Assembly: GCF_016909185.1 (NCBI RefSeq)
Contig: NZ_JAFBFH010000011.1
Span: 1 to 64,000, forward strand
Direction of reading: 5' to 3'
From: Siminovitchia thermophila
GTDB lineage: Bacteria > Bacillota > Bacilli > Bacillales > Bacillaceae_C
DNA: 64,000 nucleotides
Shown: positions 43,820 to 52,685 of the stretch, piece after piece
Numbering within the stretch: position 1 is the stretch's first letter
Layout: each line of letters begins with the position of its first letter
The notes under the pieces: model-generated
What the model saw: the letters and a program-made list of their open reading frames with translations, nothing else
Told to the model about the DNA's origin: nothing
The model's database searches: none
Program-made: the position numbers and the translations under genes

Positions 43820-45862
43820 ATGAGAGTGGCAACAGATATTGGAGGCACATTCACAGATCTGGCATATATTGATGATTCTGGAAAGCTGCGGGTTGATAAA
43901 AGCCCTACGACTCCTCCACATTTTGAAAGAGGGGTTATGAATGTAATCGAAAAAAATCATGTCGAAACAATTGATCAATTTATTCATGGGTCTACCGTTG
44001 TCATCAATGCCATTACGGAAAGGAAAGGTGTGAAAACCGGACTCATCACGACAAAAGGGTTTAGGGATGTACTGGAGATTGCTCGCGGGAACAGACCGGA
44101 TCTCTTTAATATTCGATATAAAAAGCCGACTCCTTTTGTGGAGCGGCTTTTAAGAAAAGAGGTAAATGAACGGATCAATTATAAAGGAGAAGTCATGCAA
44201 CCGCTCCATATACATGAACTGAAAGAGATTGTCGAGGAGTTTAAGTCCGAAGGAGTGGAAGCGATCGGCATTGTCTTTTTGCATTCTTATATCAATCCGA
44301 AGCATGAAATTTTAGCCAGAGAAGAGGTCATGAAGCTTTGGCCGGAAGTGTTCGTGAGCGTGTCCCACGAATTGACAAAGGAATGGAGAGAATATGAGAG
44401 AACAAGCACGACAGTGTTAAATGCCTATGTTCAACCAATTGCATCCACCTATATTGACAATCTCCAAGAAGAGATAACTGAGCGGTCGCCTGATAAAAAC
44501 TATATTATGCAATCCAATGGCGGAACGACAACTTTTGCCGAAGCCAAAAAACAATCCATCAATATGCTGGAATCGGGGCCAGTGGCTGGTGTTTATGGGG
44601 CTGCTATCTTGGGGGAGTTGATCGGTGAAAAAAATATGATCGCGTTTGATATTGGCGGGACAACCGCTAAATGTTCCCTGATCGAGAATGGAGAAATGAA
44701 AGTCTCTACTGATTATTACATTGAAAGAGATAGCAGAAATGCCGGATATCCGGTAAAGGTGCCAGTTGTTGATATTGTTGAAATCGGCAATGGCGGGGGA
44801 TCAATAGCTTGGATAGATGAAGGACGGTCCTTAAAGGTCGGGCCGCAATCGGCGGGTGCTTCGCCTGGGCCAGTGGCGTATAACAGGGGCGGAACAGAAC
44901 CCACTACTACGGATGCGAATCTTTATACCGGAAGGTTATCGCCCAATCATTTCGACTATTCCGTTGACATGAAAAAGGTGGAGGCCGCATTACAGGAAAA
45001 GATCGCAAAAGCGTTCCATATAAGTCCGGAAGAAGCAGCCTTGGGCATTATTCGAATCGCCAACTCCAACATGCTTACGGCTTTAAAGCTCATCTCAATC
45101 CGTAAAGGCCATGATCCGCGCAATTTTTCCATTGTGGCTTTTGGTGGAGGCGGGTCCATGCATGCTGCCGCTCTTGCCAAAGAATTGGGTGTAAGGAAGG
45201 TAATCATTCCTTTTGCCTCTCCCGTTTTTTCTGCGTGGGGAATGTTGATGACGGATTTGAGAAACGATTATATTCAAACGTATATTCAAAGAACTGAGGA
45301 GTTGCATGTTGCCGACCTAAATGAAAAATGGATCACAATGGAAAAGTCGGCATTGGAAAAGCTTCGGGAAGAAGGGATGCCGGAAAAATCGATCGTTTTT
45401 TCCCGATTTATGGATATTCGTTATATCGGTCAAGAACATACGGTAAAGGTGCCTGTTCCAAACGGAAGGTGGACAAAAGAAACGATTGGGGAAATGATCG
45501 AGGCTTTTCATCATCTTCACGAAAAAAATTACACTTTTCAATTGCAAGGACAGGAAACAGAGATTGTAAACATTCATTTGGTGGCATTGGGAAGAACAGA
45601 TAAACCTTCTTTAGAAGCGATTGAAAAAAGAGGGCATCTAGAGGACGCACTAATCGAAATCAGACCTGTTTACTATGAACAAGAAGGCTGGGTTCAAACA
45701 AACGTATACGCCCGAAGCAAACTGCCAACGGGAAAGCAGATTGAAGGGCCGGCAGTCATCGAAGAAAAAGCCGCGGTAACTGTGATCTATAAAGGACAAA
45801 ATCTACATGCAGATAAATACGGCAATTTAATCATCGAAACAGGAGTAGGTTCAGATGAATAA
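43820..45862 (+). CDS. Hydantoinase/oxoprolinase subunit A (HyuA family), operon 1
   Basis: This 680-residue ATP-binding subunit of the hydantoinase/5-oxoprolinase/acetone-carboxylase family has an actin-like ATPase fold. It has the N-terminal MRVATDIGGTFTDLAYID phosphate loop, IHGSTVVINAITERKG, YIMQSNGGTTTF, a second phosphate motif IAFDIGGTTAKCSLIENG (near 275), GNGGGSIAWIDEG and FGGGGSMHAAALA (near 440). It activates a cyclic amide or a carbonyl by phosphorylation, with HyuB completing ring opening or carboxylation. GGGGAGTGG precedes ATG 43820, and its end overlaps hyuB by 8 bases. A full-length paralogue is at 50642. Confidence 0.92.
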   Translation: MRVATDIGGTFTDLAYIDDSGKLRVDKSPTTPPHFERGVMNVIEKNHVETIDQFIHGSTVVINAITERKGVKTGLITTKGFRDVLEIARGNRPDLFNIRYKKPTPFVERLLRKEVNERINYKGEVMQPLHIHELKEIVEEFKSEGVEAIGIVFLHSYINPKHEILAREEVMKLWPEVFVSVSHELTKEWREYERTSTTVLNAYVQPIASTYIDNLQEEITERSPDKNYIMQSNGGTTTFAEAKKQSINMLESGPVAGVYGAAILGELIGEKNMIAFDIGGTTAKCSLIENGEMKVSTDYYIERDSRNAGYPVKVPVVDIVEIGNGGGSIAWIDEGRSLKVGPQSAGASPGPVAYNRGGTEPTTTDANLYTGRLSPNHFDYSVDMKKVEAALQEKIAKAFHISPEEAALGIIRIANSNMLTALKLISIRKGHDPRNFSIVAFGGGGSMHAAALAKELGVRKVIIPFASPVFSAWGMLMTDLRNDYIQTYIQRTEELHVADLNEKWITMEKSALEKLREEGMPEKSIVFSRFMDIRYIGQEHTVKVPVPNGRWTKETIGEMIEAFHHLHEKNYTFQLQGQETEIVNIHLVALGRTDKPSLEAIEKRGHLEDALIEIRPVYYEQEGWVQTNVYARSKLPTGKQIEGPAVIEEKAAVTVIYKGQNLHADKYGNLIIETGVGSDE

Positions 45863-47621
45863 TATCCAAACACTCATGAAAGAACATGATCCATTCACAT
45901 TGGAGATTGTCAGGGAATCACTGTTGTCCATTGGAGAAGAAATGTTTCACACATTGGCAAGAACCTCCATGAGCCCCATTATTTATGAGGTCCTTGATTT
46001 TGCTTGCGGCTTGACCGATAGACAGGGGCAGTTGCTCACGCAGGGCAACGGGGTTGCCGGATTTATCGGAACATTGAGTTATATGGTCAAAGATGTCATC
46101 AACAAATATGGCAGTACAAACGAGATTAAACCCGGAGATATTTTTATCATTAATGACCCATATGGCGGGGGAGGAACACATTTATCCGATGTTGGGTTGG
46201 TTATGCCTGTATTTTACAAGGAGCAATTATTGGGATTTTCCGCCAACAAAGCCCACTGGACAGAGGTCGGGGGAAAAGATCCGGGATCTTTTACCAATGA
46301 TTCAACAGATATTTATCAAGAAGGGCTCCAGTTTCCGTGTATTAAGCTCTGTGAGGAAGGAAAGATGAACGATGCTCTTGTTGAAATGATTAAAAGCAAT
46401 GTCAGATTCCCTGAATTGTCTGTTGGTGATATGTGGGCGCAGATTGCCGCCTTGAAAATTGGCGGGAAACGCTTTAATGAACTATGTGAGCGTTACGGAA
46501 AAGATACCGTCGAGGCATCGATTAATCTTCTGTTATACCAAGGGGAACAGATGGCTTTGAAAGAAATCGCAAAGCTCCCCAATGGAACATATAAAGCTCA
46601 AAATTTTATAGATGGGGATGGGTTGGGCAACGGTCCTTTTCCCATTCAGGTAACAGTGACCATCACGGATGATGAGTTTATTTGTGATTTTAGAGGGAGT
46701 CACCCACAAGTTCCGGGGCCGATCAATGGCTCCTATACAACGCTTGTTACGGATATTCGAACGATATTTTTAGCGATCACGAATCCATCCCAAGATGTCA
46801 ATGACGGCGTATTTCGCCCCTTGAAAGTCATTACAGACCGGGCATCCATTTTTTCGGCGGAAAGACCCGCGCCTGTATCCAATTATTGGGAAAGTGGTTC
46901 TTCTGGAGCAGATTTAGTGTGGCAAGCACTCGCCTCCATTCTTCCCGGCCGCCTGACAGCAGGACATTTTCTATCAGTATGTTCCGTGACCTTGTCGGGA
47001 AATCATCCGGATTTCGGAGACCCTTATTTATTGGTTGAGCCTTCGGTTGGAGGATGGGGAGCGGGTGAGAAGCATGACGGTCAACGAGGACAATTTTGTA
47101 TCGGAGACGGAGAAACCTATAATATTCCCGCAGAAATCGCAGAAGCCAGGTACGGGGTCATGATTGATGAATATCGTTTGAACTGTGATGGCAAAGGAGC
47201 AGGACAATTCATCGGCGGGGCAGGCACTATCCGCTCTTACCGAATTTTGTCTGACCAGGCCAAGGCTACTGTCACTTATGGCAGACATCTGTATGCGCCA
47301 TGGGGAGTTAACGGTGGTGAAGAAGGATCGACAAACCGATTTTATATCCTGAAAAGCGATGGCACTTCTGATGGACCGTATGGAATGTATGCCAGATATC
47401 CTTTACGTGATGGGGATGTATTGAAGCTTGTGACTGGAACGGGCGGCGGTTATGGAAATCCTTATTTGCGGCCTGTCAATCAAGTAATCAGAGATGTTAA
47501 GAATGGTTACTTTTCTGTAGAGGATGCGGAAGAGAAGTTTGGTGTAGTGATGGACAGGCAAACTTGCCGATTTATCCGGGAAACGGAGAAAAGAAAGCAA
47601 TTTCTTGAGAATATGAGTTAA
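45855..47621 (+). CDS. Hydantoinase subunit B (HyuB family), operon 1
   Basis: This 588-residue HyuB-type subunit starts DPFTLEIVRESLLSIGEEM and has RTSMSPIIYEVLDFACG, IFIINDPYGGGGTHLSDVG (near 100), FSANKAHWTEVGG, and late GGAGTIRSYRILSD and TGTGGGYGNPYLRPV blocks found throughout the family. It forms the catalytic complex with HyuA. The ATG lies inside the hyuA end (ATGAATAA), so translation is coupled. No third (gamma) subunit as in acetone carboxylase is present, which favours a hydantoinase or oxoprolinase-like ring opening. Substrate unknown. Confidence 0.92.
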   Translation: MNNIQTLMKEHDPFTLEIVRESLLSIGEEMFHTLARTSMSPIIYEVLDFACGLTDRQGQLLTQGNGVAGFIGTLSYMVKDVINKYGSTNEIKPGDIFIINDPYGGGGTHLSDVGLVMPVFYKEQLLGFSANKAHWTEVGGKDPGSFTNDSTDIYQEGLQFPCIKLCEEGKMNDALVEMIKSNVRFPELSVGDMWAQIAALKIGGKRFNELCERYGKDTVEASINLLLYQGEQMALKEIAKLPNGTYKAQNFIDGDGLGNGPFPIQVTVTITDDEFICDFRGSHPQVPGPINGSYTTLVTDIRTIFLAITNPSQDVNDGVFRPLKVITDRASIFSAERPAPVSNYWESGSSGADLVWQALASILPGRLTAGHFLSVCSVTLSGNHPDFGDPYLLVEPSVGGWGAGEKHDGQRGQFCIGDGETYNIPAEIAEARYGVMIDEYRLNCDGKGAGQFIGGAGTIRSYRILSDQAKATVTYGRHLYAPWGVNGGEEGSTNRFYILKSDGTSDGPYGMYARYPLRDGDVLKLVTGTGGGYGNPYLRPVNQVIRDVKNGYFSVEDAEEKFGVVMDRQTCRFIRETEKRKQFLENMS

Positions 47622-47821
47622 GCAGAATAGGAGAGAAGGAAATCGACAGAGCTGCGTTTTTTTAAGAACCTTGCCACAATATCTATACAAAACGATTAAT
47701 CTGCCAAATACAAGCGGATATCAGGACACTGTCAATGCAATCAAAGCAAAGGATAAGGTCTGATCGCTATTTCAATCATCATTTCCACTTTATCCTTTGC
47801 TTATATGAATGGGGGAACATA

Positions 47822-49096
47822 ATGGCCGCTGAACAAAGAAAATTAGAAGATTATTATGCAAATAGACCGATTCCGTTGAATAAAAGAAAACATTGGCTTC
47901 ATGTGGCCGCGATTTACTTTGGATTGACAGCATCACTATCCTCTTTTACAACTGCGGGAAGCTATATTACCGGTCTGTCACTCAGTCAAGCGATTGTTTC
48001 CAATATCACATCTTATTGTGTTTTGGCACTTGTGTTCTTTTTGCCGATGGGAATCATCGGAGCGAGAGAAGGCTTAAACACATACAACATTGGCGAAGGG
48101 GCATTTGGTGCTTTGGGCTCCAAGCTAACAACCGCCCTTGTTGTGACGATCATCCCAAGTATAGGATGGTATGGGATTCAAGTATCAATAGCCGCGGATG
48201 CGTTATCCCTTGGATTAGGAAGTCCCGAAGCCTTAACGCCTTGGATCATGATATTTTTGGGGATTTTATTTGCAATTCCGGCAATGTACGGAATCACTAG
48301 TATGGCTTGGTTAGATTTTATTAGTATTCCCATCATCTTATTTATCGTTGGATTTGGTCTGTATAAAGCGATTCATATAGGCGGCGGAATGGATGGTTTG
48401 TTTGCGTATGAACCGGAAACGGCAAAATCCATCTTATGGGGAATTAACTTATCTGTTGGCGGCATGATTATTGGGACTACATTTTTACCCGATTATGCTA
48501 GATGGACACATAAAAAGCCTTCGGGAATAGCGCTTTCTGGATTTGTCGGCTTATCACCCGAACTCCTTCTAGTTATTGTCGGTGTCATTATGGCATTGAC
48601 AGCGTCTACACTGGGCGTTGATCAACCATGGAATGTTGCCGAAGTGTTGCATGCTTTGGGTCTTCCGGTCGTGGCATTATTTTTGGTCATTATTTTACAA
48701 TGGACAACCAATATTACAGCAGCGTATAGCTCCGGGTTGGCATTGGAGAAAATATTTGGCTGGAGCAGGTTTTGGTGGACTTTTATCTCGGCGGTTCTCG
48801 GAACAGCATTAGCAATGTTTGGCATTATTGATCACTTTATCAACTTTATTATGTTATTGTCTATCTTTGTTTCACCCGTCGCCGGGGTTATTATGAGTGA
48901 CTATTTCTTAGTGGCAAAAGGAAAACTCATTCGAAAAGATCTTATATACTGGCCCGGGATTGTTTCTTGGATATTTGGAAGCGTATTCGCATACTTTTTC
49001 CCTTATTTTATTGAAGCAATCAATGGTTTAATTGCAGGGGGAGTCTTTTACTGGTTGTATCACGTTATTACTTCAAAGAAAAAAGGAGAAGCATAA
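47822..49096 (+). CDS. NCS1-family permease (hydantoin/allantoin/cytosine type), operon 1
   Basis: This is a 424-residue 12-helix nucleobase:cation symporter-1 protein. It begins with a soluble YYANRPIPLNKRKHW and helix 1 IYFGLTASLSSFTTAG, then GREGLNTYNIG-like text, IPSIGWYGIQVSIAADAL (helix 3 substrate region), MAWLDFISIP, TFLPDYARWTHKKPSG and a late WSRFWWTFISAVLGTA. It imports a small heterocycle with a cation, as Mhp1 does hydantoins. GGGGGAA precedes ATG 47822; the frame is open earlier without a site. Placed between hyuB and a racemase, it completes an uptake-and-use operon. Confidence 0.9.
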   Translation: MAAEQRKLEDYYANRPIPLNKRKHWLHVAAIYFGLTASLSSFTTAGSYITGLSLSQAIVSNITSYCVLALVFFLPMGIIGAREGLNTYNIGEGAFGALGSKLTTALVVTIIPSIGWYGIQVSIAADALSLGLGSPEALTPWIMIFLGILFAIPAMYGITSMAWLDFISIPIILFIVGFGLYKAIHIGGGMDGLFAYEPETAKSILWGINLSVGGMIIGTTFLPDYARWTHKKPSGIALSGFVGLSPELLLVIVGVIMALTASTLGVDQPWNVAEVLHALGLPVVALFLVIILQWTTNITAAYSSGLALEKIFGWSRFWWTFISAVLGTALAMFGIIDHFINFIMLLSIFVSPVAGVIMSDYFLVAKGKLIRKDLIYWPGIVSWIFGSVFAYFFPYFIEAINGLIAGGVFYWLYHVITSKKKGEA

Positions 49097-49855
49097 ATGC
49101 AAAAGAAAATCCTATATATAGATCCCGTATATGATAATAGTTATTTGCGCGCGTTTAAAGAGCATTTTGAAAAAATTAAAAACGATGATATCGACATTCA
49201 TGTAACTTCTTTAGGTGAAAAAAAAGGTCCGAAACATGTTGAGTATAGTTGTTATGAGGCAATGGTTATACCTGATTTGATTAAAACAGTGAAAGAAGCA
49301 CAAGACAATCAGTTTGACGGCGTTGTTATAGGATGCTTTTATGACCCCGCGCTAAGAGCTTGCAGGGAAATTGCCGACAATATGATTGTTACCGCACCCG
49401 CTGAAGCTTCTTTTACTATCGCCAAGTCGCTTGGTGAAAATATAGCGATTATTGTGGGGCGGGAAAAAACAATCCCGGAAATCAAAAGAAATATATTTGA
49501 GTATGGAATGGAAAGGCGGTTTTCAACATTCAAGTCTGTTGGGCTCGGAGTTTTAGATTTTCAAAAAGATCATGAAGTAACTATGCGGAAAATTCGCCAT
49601 GCTGCCCAAGACGCGATAGAGAATCACCATGCGGATGTGATTATTTTAGGCTGCACAGCGGAGCTTGGATTTTATGAAGAGCTGCAAAAAGAGTTGGGTG
49701 TACCGGTGCTGGACGCAAGTATTGCCGCGTTAAAATATGCTGAATTTCTCGTTGAGATCAATAAAACATTGGGATGGGGCCATAGCAAAGTCAACGGATA
49801 TGAGAGTCCGCCACCAGAAGAGGCGCGTTGTTTTGGCATTTTTGATAGAAATTAA
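49097..49855 (+). CDS. Asp/Glu/hydantoin racemase family protein, operon 1
   Basis: This is a 252-residue cofactor-independent racemase-fold protein. The two catalytic Cys positions are kept: VVIGCFYDPALRACREI (near 76) and DVIILGCTAELGFYEEL (near 185). The N-terminal domain has KKILYIDPVYDNSYLRAF, and VTAPAEASF is near 98. It probably interconverts the enantiomers of a hydantoin or related acid. The stop of the permease gene touches its ATG, with GGAG 9 bases upstream. Two relatives stand at the end of operon 2. Decarboxylase or isomerase members exist in this fold, so racemase is a family-level call. Confidence 0.88.
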   Translation: MQKKILYIDPVYDNSYLRAFKEHFEKIKNDDIDIHVTSLGEKKGPKHVEYSCYEAMVIPDLIKTVKEAQDNQFDGVVIGCFYDPALRACREIADNMIVTAPAEASFTIAKSLGENIAIIVGREKTIPEIKRNIFEYGMERRFSTFKSVGLGVLDFQKDHEVTMRKIRHAAQDAIENHHADVIILGCTAELGFYEELQKELGVPVLDASIAALKYAEFLVEINKTLGWGHSKVNGYESPPPEEARCFGIFDRN

Positions 49856-50180
49856 AAACAACAATCGAAAAATGCCATCCAGATTTTCATTTTTGTCGGG
49901 ATTAACAATGTAGGTAAAAAAACAACGCATAATCATTGCTTCTACGGAATTGTGATCTATGTGTTAGACCTTTTTTAACGAATTCGATTGCTCTAAGATC
50001 GTCTTTTTCTGAAATGTTGACGTGATAACTTACATTTTACGGGAAGGGACGATTTTATTTGTAAGATAAGGAACTGTCCATTTTGAAGCTTCATGGCCAC
50101 CATCATACTTTTTTCCTTCACTGTCGAAATGCCGCAATATGTGTCACATGATGTCTAACTTTTTCAGCTTGTAAAAAAAA

Positions 50181-50199
50181 TTATACAGTTTCTGTAAAA
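50181..50199. promoter_or_regulatory. Dyad, possible enhancer site for a sigma-54 activator
   Basis: TTATACAG (50181-50188) and CTGTAAAA (50192-50199) match as an inverted repeat at 7 of 8 positions. The centre lies about 108 bases before the start expected from the -24/-12 element, the distance typical of activator sites. No such activator gene is in the window. Confidence 0.4.
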
Positions 50200-50271
50200 A
50201 ATAATGCACACCAAATTTTGGAATACAAAAAGTTGACCTATGCAAAACGGTTCATGGCTGTTTATTTGTTT

Positions 50272-50287
50272 TGGCATATGAATTGCA
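50272..50287 (+). promoter_or_regulatory. Sigma-54 (-24/-12) promoter element upstream of Hyu operon 2
   Basis: TGGCATATGAATTGCA matches the SigL/RpoN consensus TGGCAC-N5-TTGCA with one change; the GG and GC pairs are exactly 12 bases apart. The start would be near 50298. It lies 355 bases before hyuA of operon 2 and 43 bases before a small open frame with a strong ribosome site. In Bacillus such promoters drive catabolic operons and need an enhancer-binding activator. Confidence 0.6.
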
Positions 50288-50329
50288 AGTATAAAAAAGA
50301 TAGCAGTTACACAACGAGGAGGGACAACC

Positions 50330-50473
50330 ATGCAGCATTGTGTCGTATTGGTGATAGGAGGAAGGTTCTCGGTTGCGCTTGACCCGCTTATTGAAAACGC
50401 TTCCGAAGTGATCAAAATGAAAAATGCATCAAGGAGACAACGCGCCTTATCCGAGGCTAGAGTTGTCACCTGA
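50330..50473 (+). CDS. Small open frame behind the sigma-54 element
   Basis: This 47-codon frame beginning MQHCVVLVIGGRFSVALD is preceded by GAGGAGGG at six bases, the best ribosome site in this gap. It ends in RALSEARVVT. I do not recognise it. In another frame from 50424 the text LELSPEEEQTLKMQI runs on to 50642, so the pair may be one frameshifted small gene. Position directly after the -24/-12 element suggests it is transcribed as the first frame of operon 2; it could be a leader peptide, a remnant or a small protein. Confidence 0.35.
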   Translation: MQHCVVLVIGGRFSVALDPLIENASEVIKMKNASRRQRALSEARVVT

Positions 50474-50641
50474 AGAAGAGCAAACATTAAAAATGCAGAT
50501 TCCGTTTTGCATGTATAGAAGGATGATGGATGGTTCATGTAATATCCCAAGATTAAGGAGTAATAAAGTTTCATCTTTATTATTTTCCAATAGAAAATCA
50601 CTTTTAAATAACGAATTGGCAATAAGAAAGGTGGATATATG

Positions 50642-52684
50642 ATGAGGGTTGCTACAGATATAGGTGGTACTTTTACGGATCTTGTTTATGTCGATGAGAA
50701 AGGAAGGGTCGGGATTGAAAAAAGCCATACCACCCCGCCTCATTTTGAAAAAGGTGTAATGGATGTACTGAATAAAGCAAAGGTCGATACTGAGAAGATT
50801 TCCATGTTTATACATGGAACAACGGTCATCATTAACGCCTTGACTGAAAGAAAAGGGGCGAAGGTTGGCCTGATTACCACGAAAGGATTTCGTGATGTGC
50901 TAGAAATTGCCAGGGGGAACCGGCCTGATTTATATAATATTCGTTATAAAAAACCCAAACCATTTGTGGAAAGACATTTACGCCTGGAAGTAAGTGAACG
51001 CTCAAATGATAAAGGCGAAGTATTATCGCCGCTTCTTCGTGAAGAAGTTGAAAAATGTGTGGATTATTTTAAAAAAGAAGGAGTGGAAGCGATCGCCGTA
51101 TCCTATTTACACTCGTATGCCAATCCACAACATGAAAAAGAAACCGTAAATATAATCAAAGAACTTTGGCCGGAAGTATTGATTACGGCATCAAGTGATA
51201 TTACGAAAGAGTGGAGAGAGTACGAAAGGACAAATACTGCTGTTTTAAATGCATATGTTCAACCGGCAGCCACTACTTATATCGATAAATTAGATCATGA
51301 GTTACATGAAAAAACCGATATGAAGCAACGATATATTATGCAATCAAATGGAGGAACCACAAAATTTGACAAGGTCAAGAAAACCCCCATTAACATGGTG
51401 GAATCCGGCCCGGTAGCTGGGATTTTTGGGGCAGCGGTTTTAGGTGAACTGATTCATGAAAAGAATATTATCGCGTTTGATATAGGGGGAACTACGGCAA
51501 AATGCTCTCTCATCGAAAATGGCGAAGTAAAAGTTTCTACAGATTATTACATTGAAAAGAATGCCCGAAATGCCGGTTATCCCATTAAAACTCCGGTTGT
51601 GGACATTGTGGAAATTGGTAATGGAGGCGGTTCCATTGCATGGATTGACAAAGCGGGAGCATTAAAAGTCGGGCCGCAATCTGCTGGCGCAAACCCGGGC
51701 CCAGTTGCTTACGGATTAGGAGGAACGGAACCGACTACAACAGATGCCAACTTGTTAACGGGTCGTTTATCGCCGAAAAACTTCGACTATAAAGTAGATT
51801 TAGATAATGTAAGATCAGCAATGGAACAAAAAATAGGCAATCATTTCGGCATATCTGCGGAAGAAGCCGCACTAGGGATTATTCGCATCGCAAATTCCAA
51901 TATGTTAAATGCACTGAAATTAATATCAATCAGAAAGGGTTATAATCCCCAAGATTTTACCTTATTGGCCTTTGGAGGGGGCGGGTCAATGCACGCTCCT
52001 GCACTGGCATTAGAACTCGGCGTGAAAAAGGTAATTGTACCAATCGCTTCTCCGGTTTTTTCAGCATGGGGTATGTTAATGACTGATCTAAGACACGATT
52101 ATATCCAAACGTATATAAAGCGTATGGACGAGCTTTCTTTAGAAGAAATGGACCAGCAATGGAACAATATTGAAAAGCATGCATTCAATCATTTTCAAGA
52201 AGAGGGAATGAGTGCTGCAAATGTTTTCTTTCAAAGGTTTGCAGATATGCGTTACTTAGGGCAAGAACATACGGTGAAGGTTCCCGTCCCTAATGGAAAG
52301 TGGAGTCAAGCGGACAAAGAGTCCATCATTGAAACATTTCATGCACTCCATGAAAAAAACTATACATTTAAATTGGAAGAAACCGCTACGGAAATTGTCA
52401 ACCTCCATGTCATTGCCCTCGGAAAAGTACCGAAGCCTTTAATTGCGGAAATAACGAGATCGGGGAACGTAGAGGAAGCTAAAAAGGAGTATCGGGATAT
52501 TTATTATGAGGGCAAAGGCTGGGTCAACACGCCGATTTATGACCGAGATAAACTGCCGCCAAAAGTAGAAATTCAGGGACCGGCTGTCGTAGAAGAAAAA
52601 TCAGCTGTAACAGTCATATATGAAAGTCAAAAACTACATGTAGACCATTATGGGAACCTGATTATTGAAATGGAGGAAAGGTAG
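50642..52684 (+). CDS. Hydantoinase/oxoprolinase subunit A (HyuA family), operon 2
   Basis: This 680-residue paralogue of the protein at 43820 aligns end to end with few gaps. It has MRVATDIGGTFTDLVYVDEK, FIHGTTVIINALTERKG, IMQSNGGTTKF, IAFDIGGTTAKCSLIENGE, GNGGGSIAWIDKAG and FGGGGSMHAPALALELG. It has the same ATP-dependent subunit role. AAAGGTGG lies 7 bases before ATG 50642; ATG 50639 directly before it is possible, but the paralogue begins at MRVATD. Sequence drift is spread over the whole length, so the operon duplication is old or the copies were acquired separately. Confidence 0.92.
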   Translation: MRVATDIGGTFTDLVYVDEKGRVGIEKSHTTPPHFEKGVMDVLNKAKVDTEKISMFIHGTTVIINALTERKGAKVGLITTKGFRDVLEIARGNRPDLYNIRYKKPKPFVERHLRLEVSERSNDKGEVLSPLLREEVEKCVDYFKKEGVEAIAVSYLHSYANPQHEKETVNIIKELWPEVLITASSDITKEWREYERTNTAVLNAYVQPAATTYIDKLDHELHEKTDMKQRYIMQSNGGTTKFDKVKKTPINMVESGPVAGIFGAAVLGELIHEKNIIAFDIGGTTAKCSLIENGEVKVSTDYYIEKNARNAGYPIKTPVVDIVEIGNGGGSIAWIDKAGALKVGPQSAGANPGPVAYGLGGTEPTTTDANLLTGRLSPKNFDYKVDLDNVRSAMEQKIGNHFGISAEEAALGIIRIANSNMLNALKLISIRKGYNPQDFTLLAFGGGGSMHAPALALELGVKKVIVPIASPVFSAWGMLMTDLRHDYIQTYIKRMDELSLEEMDQQWNNIEKHAFNHFQEEGMSAANVFFQRFADMRYLGQEHTVKVPVPNGKWSQADKESIIETFHALHEKNYTFKLEETATEIVNLHVIALGKVPKPLIAEITRSGNVEEAKKEYRDIYYEGKGWVNTPIYDRDKLPPKVEIQGPAVVEEKSAVTVIYESQKLHVDHYGNLIIEMEER

Positions 52685-52685
52685 T

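Larger units (their letters stand above)
49856..50641. other. Control region between the two Hyu operons
   Basis: This stretch of about 785 bases separates operon 1 from operon 2. It contains a dyad at 50181-50199, a sigma-54-type -24/-12 element at 50272-50287 and a small open frame at 50330-50473 with a strong ribosome site. The first 300 bases show no clear gene or terminator. Confidence 0.6.

Noticed and set aside
50164-50622. 152-codon minus-strand frame between the Hyu operons
   Set aside because: It lies antisense to the sigma-54 element and small frame, lacks a ribosome site and looks like a reverse reading.
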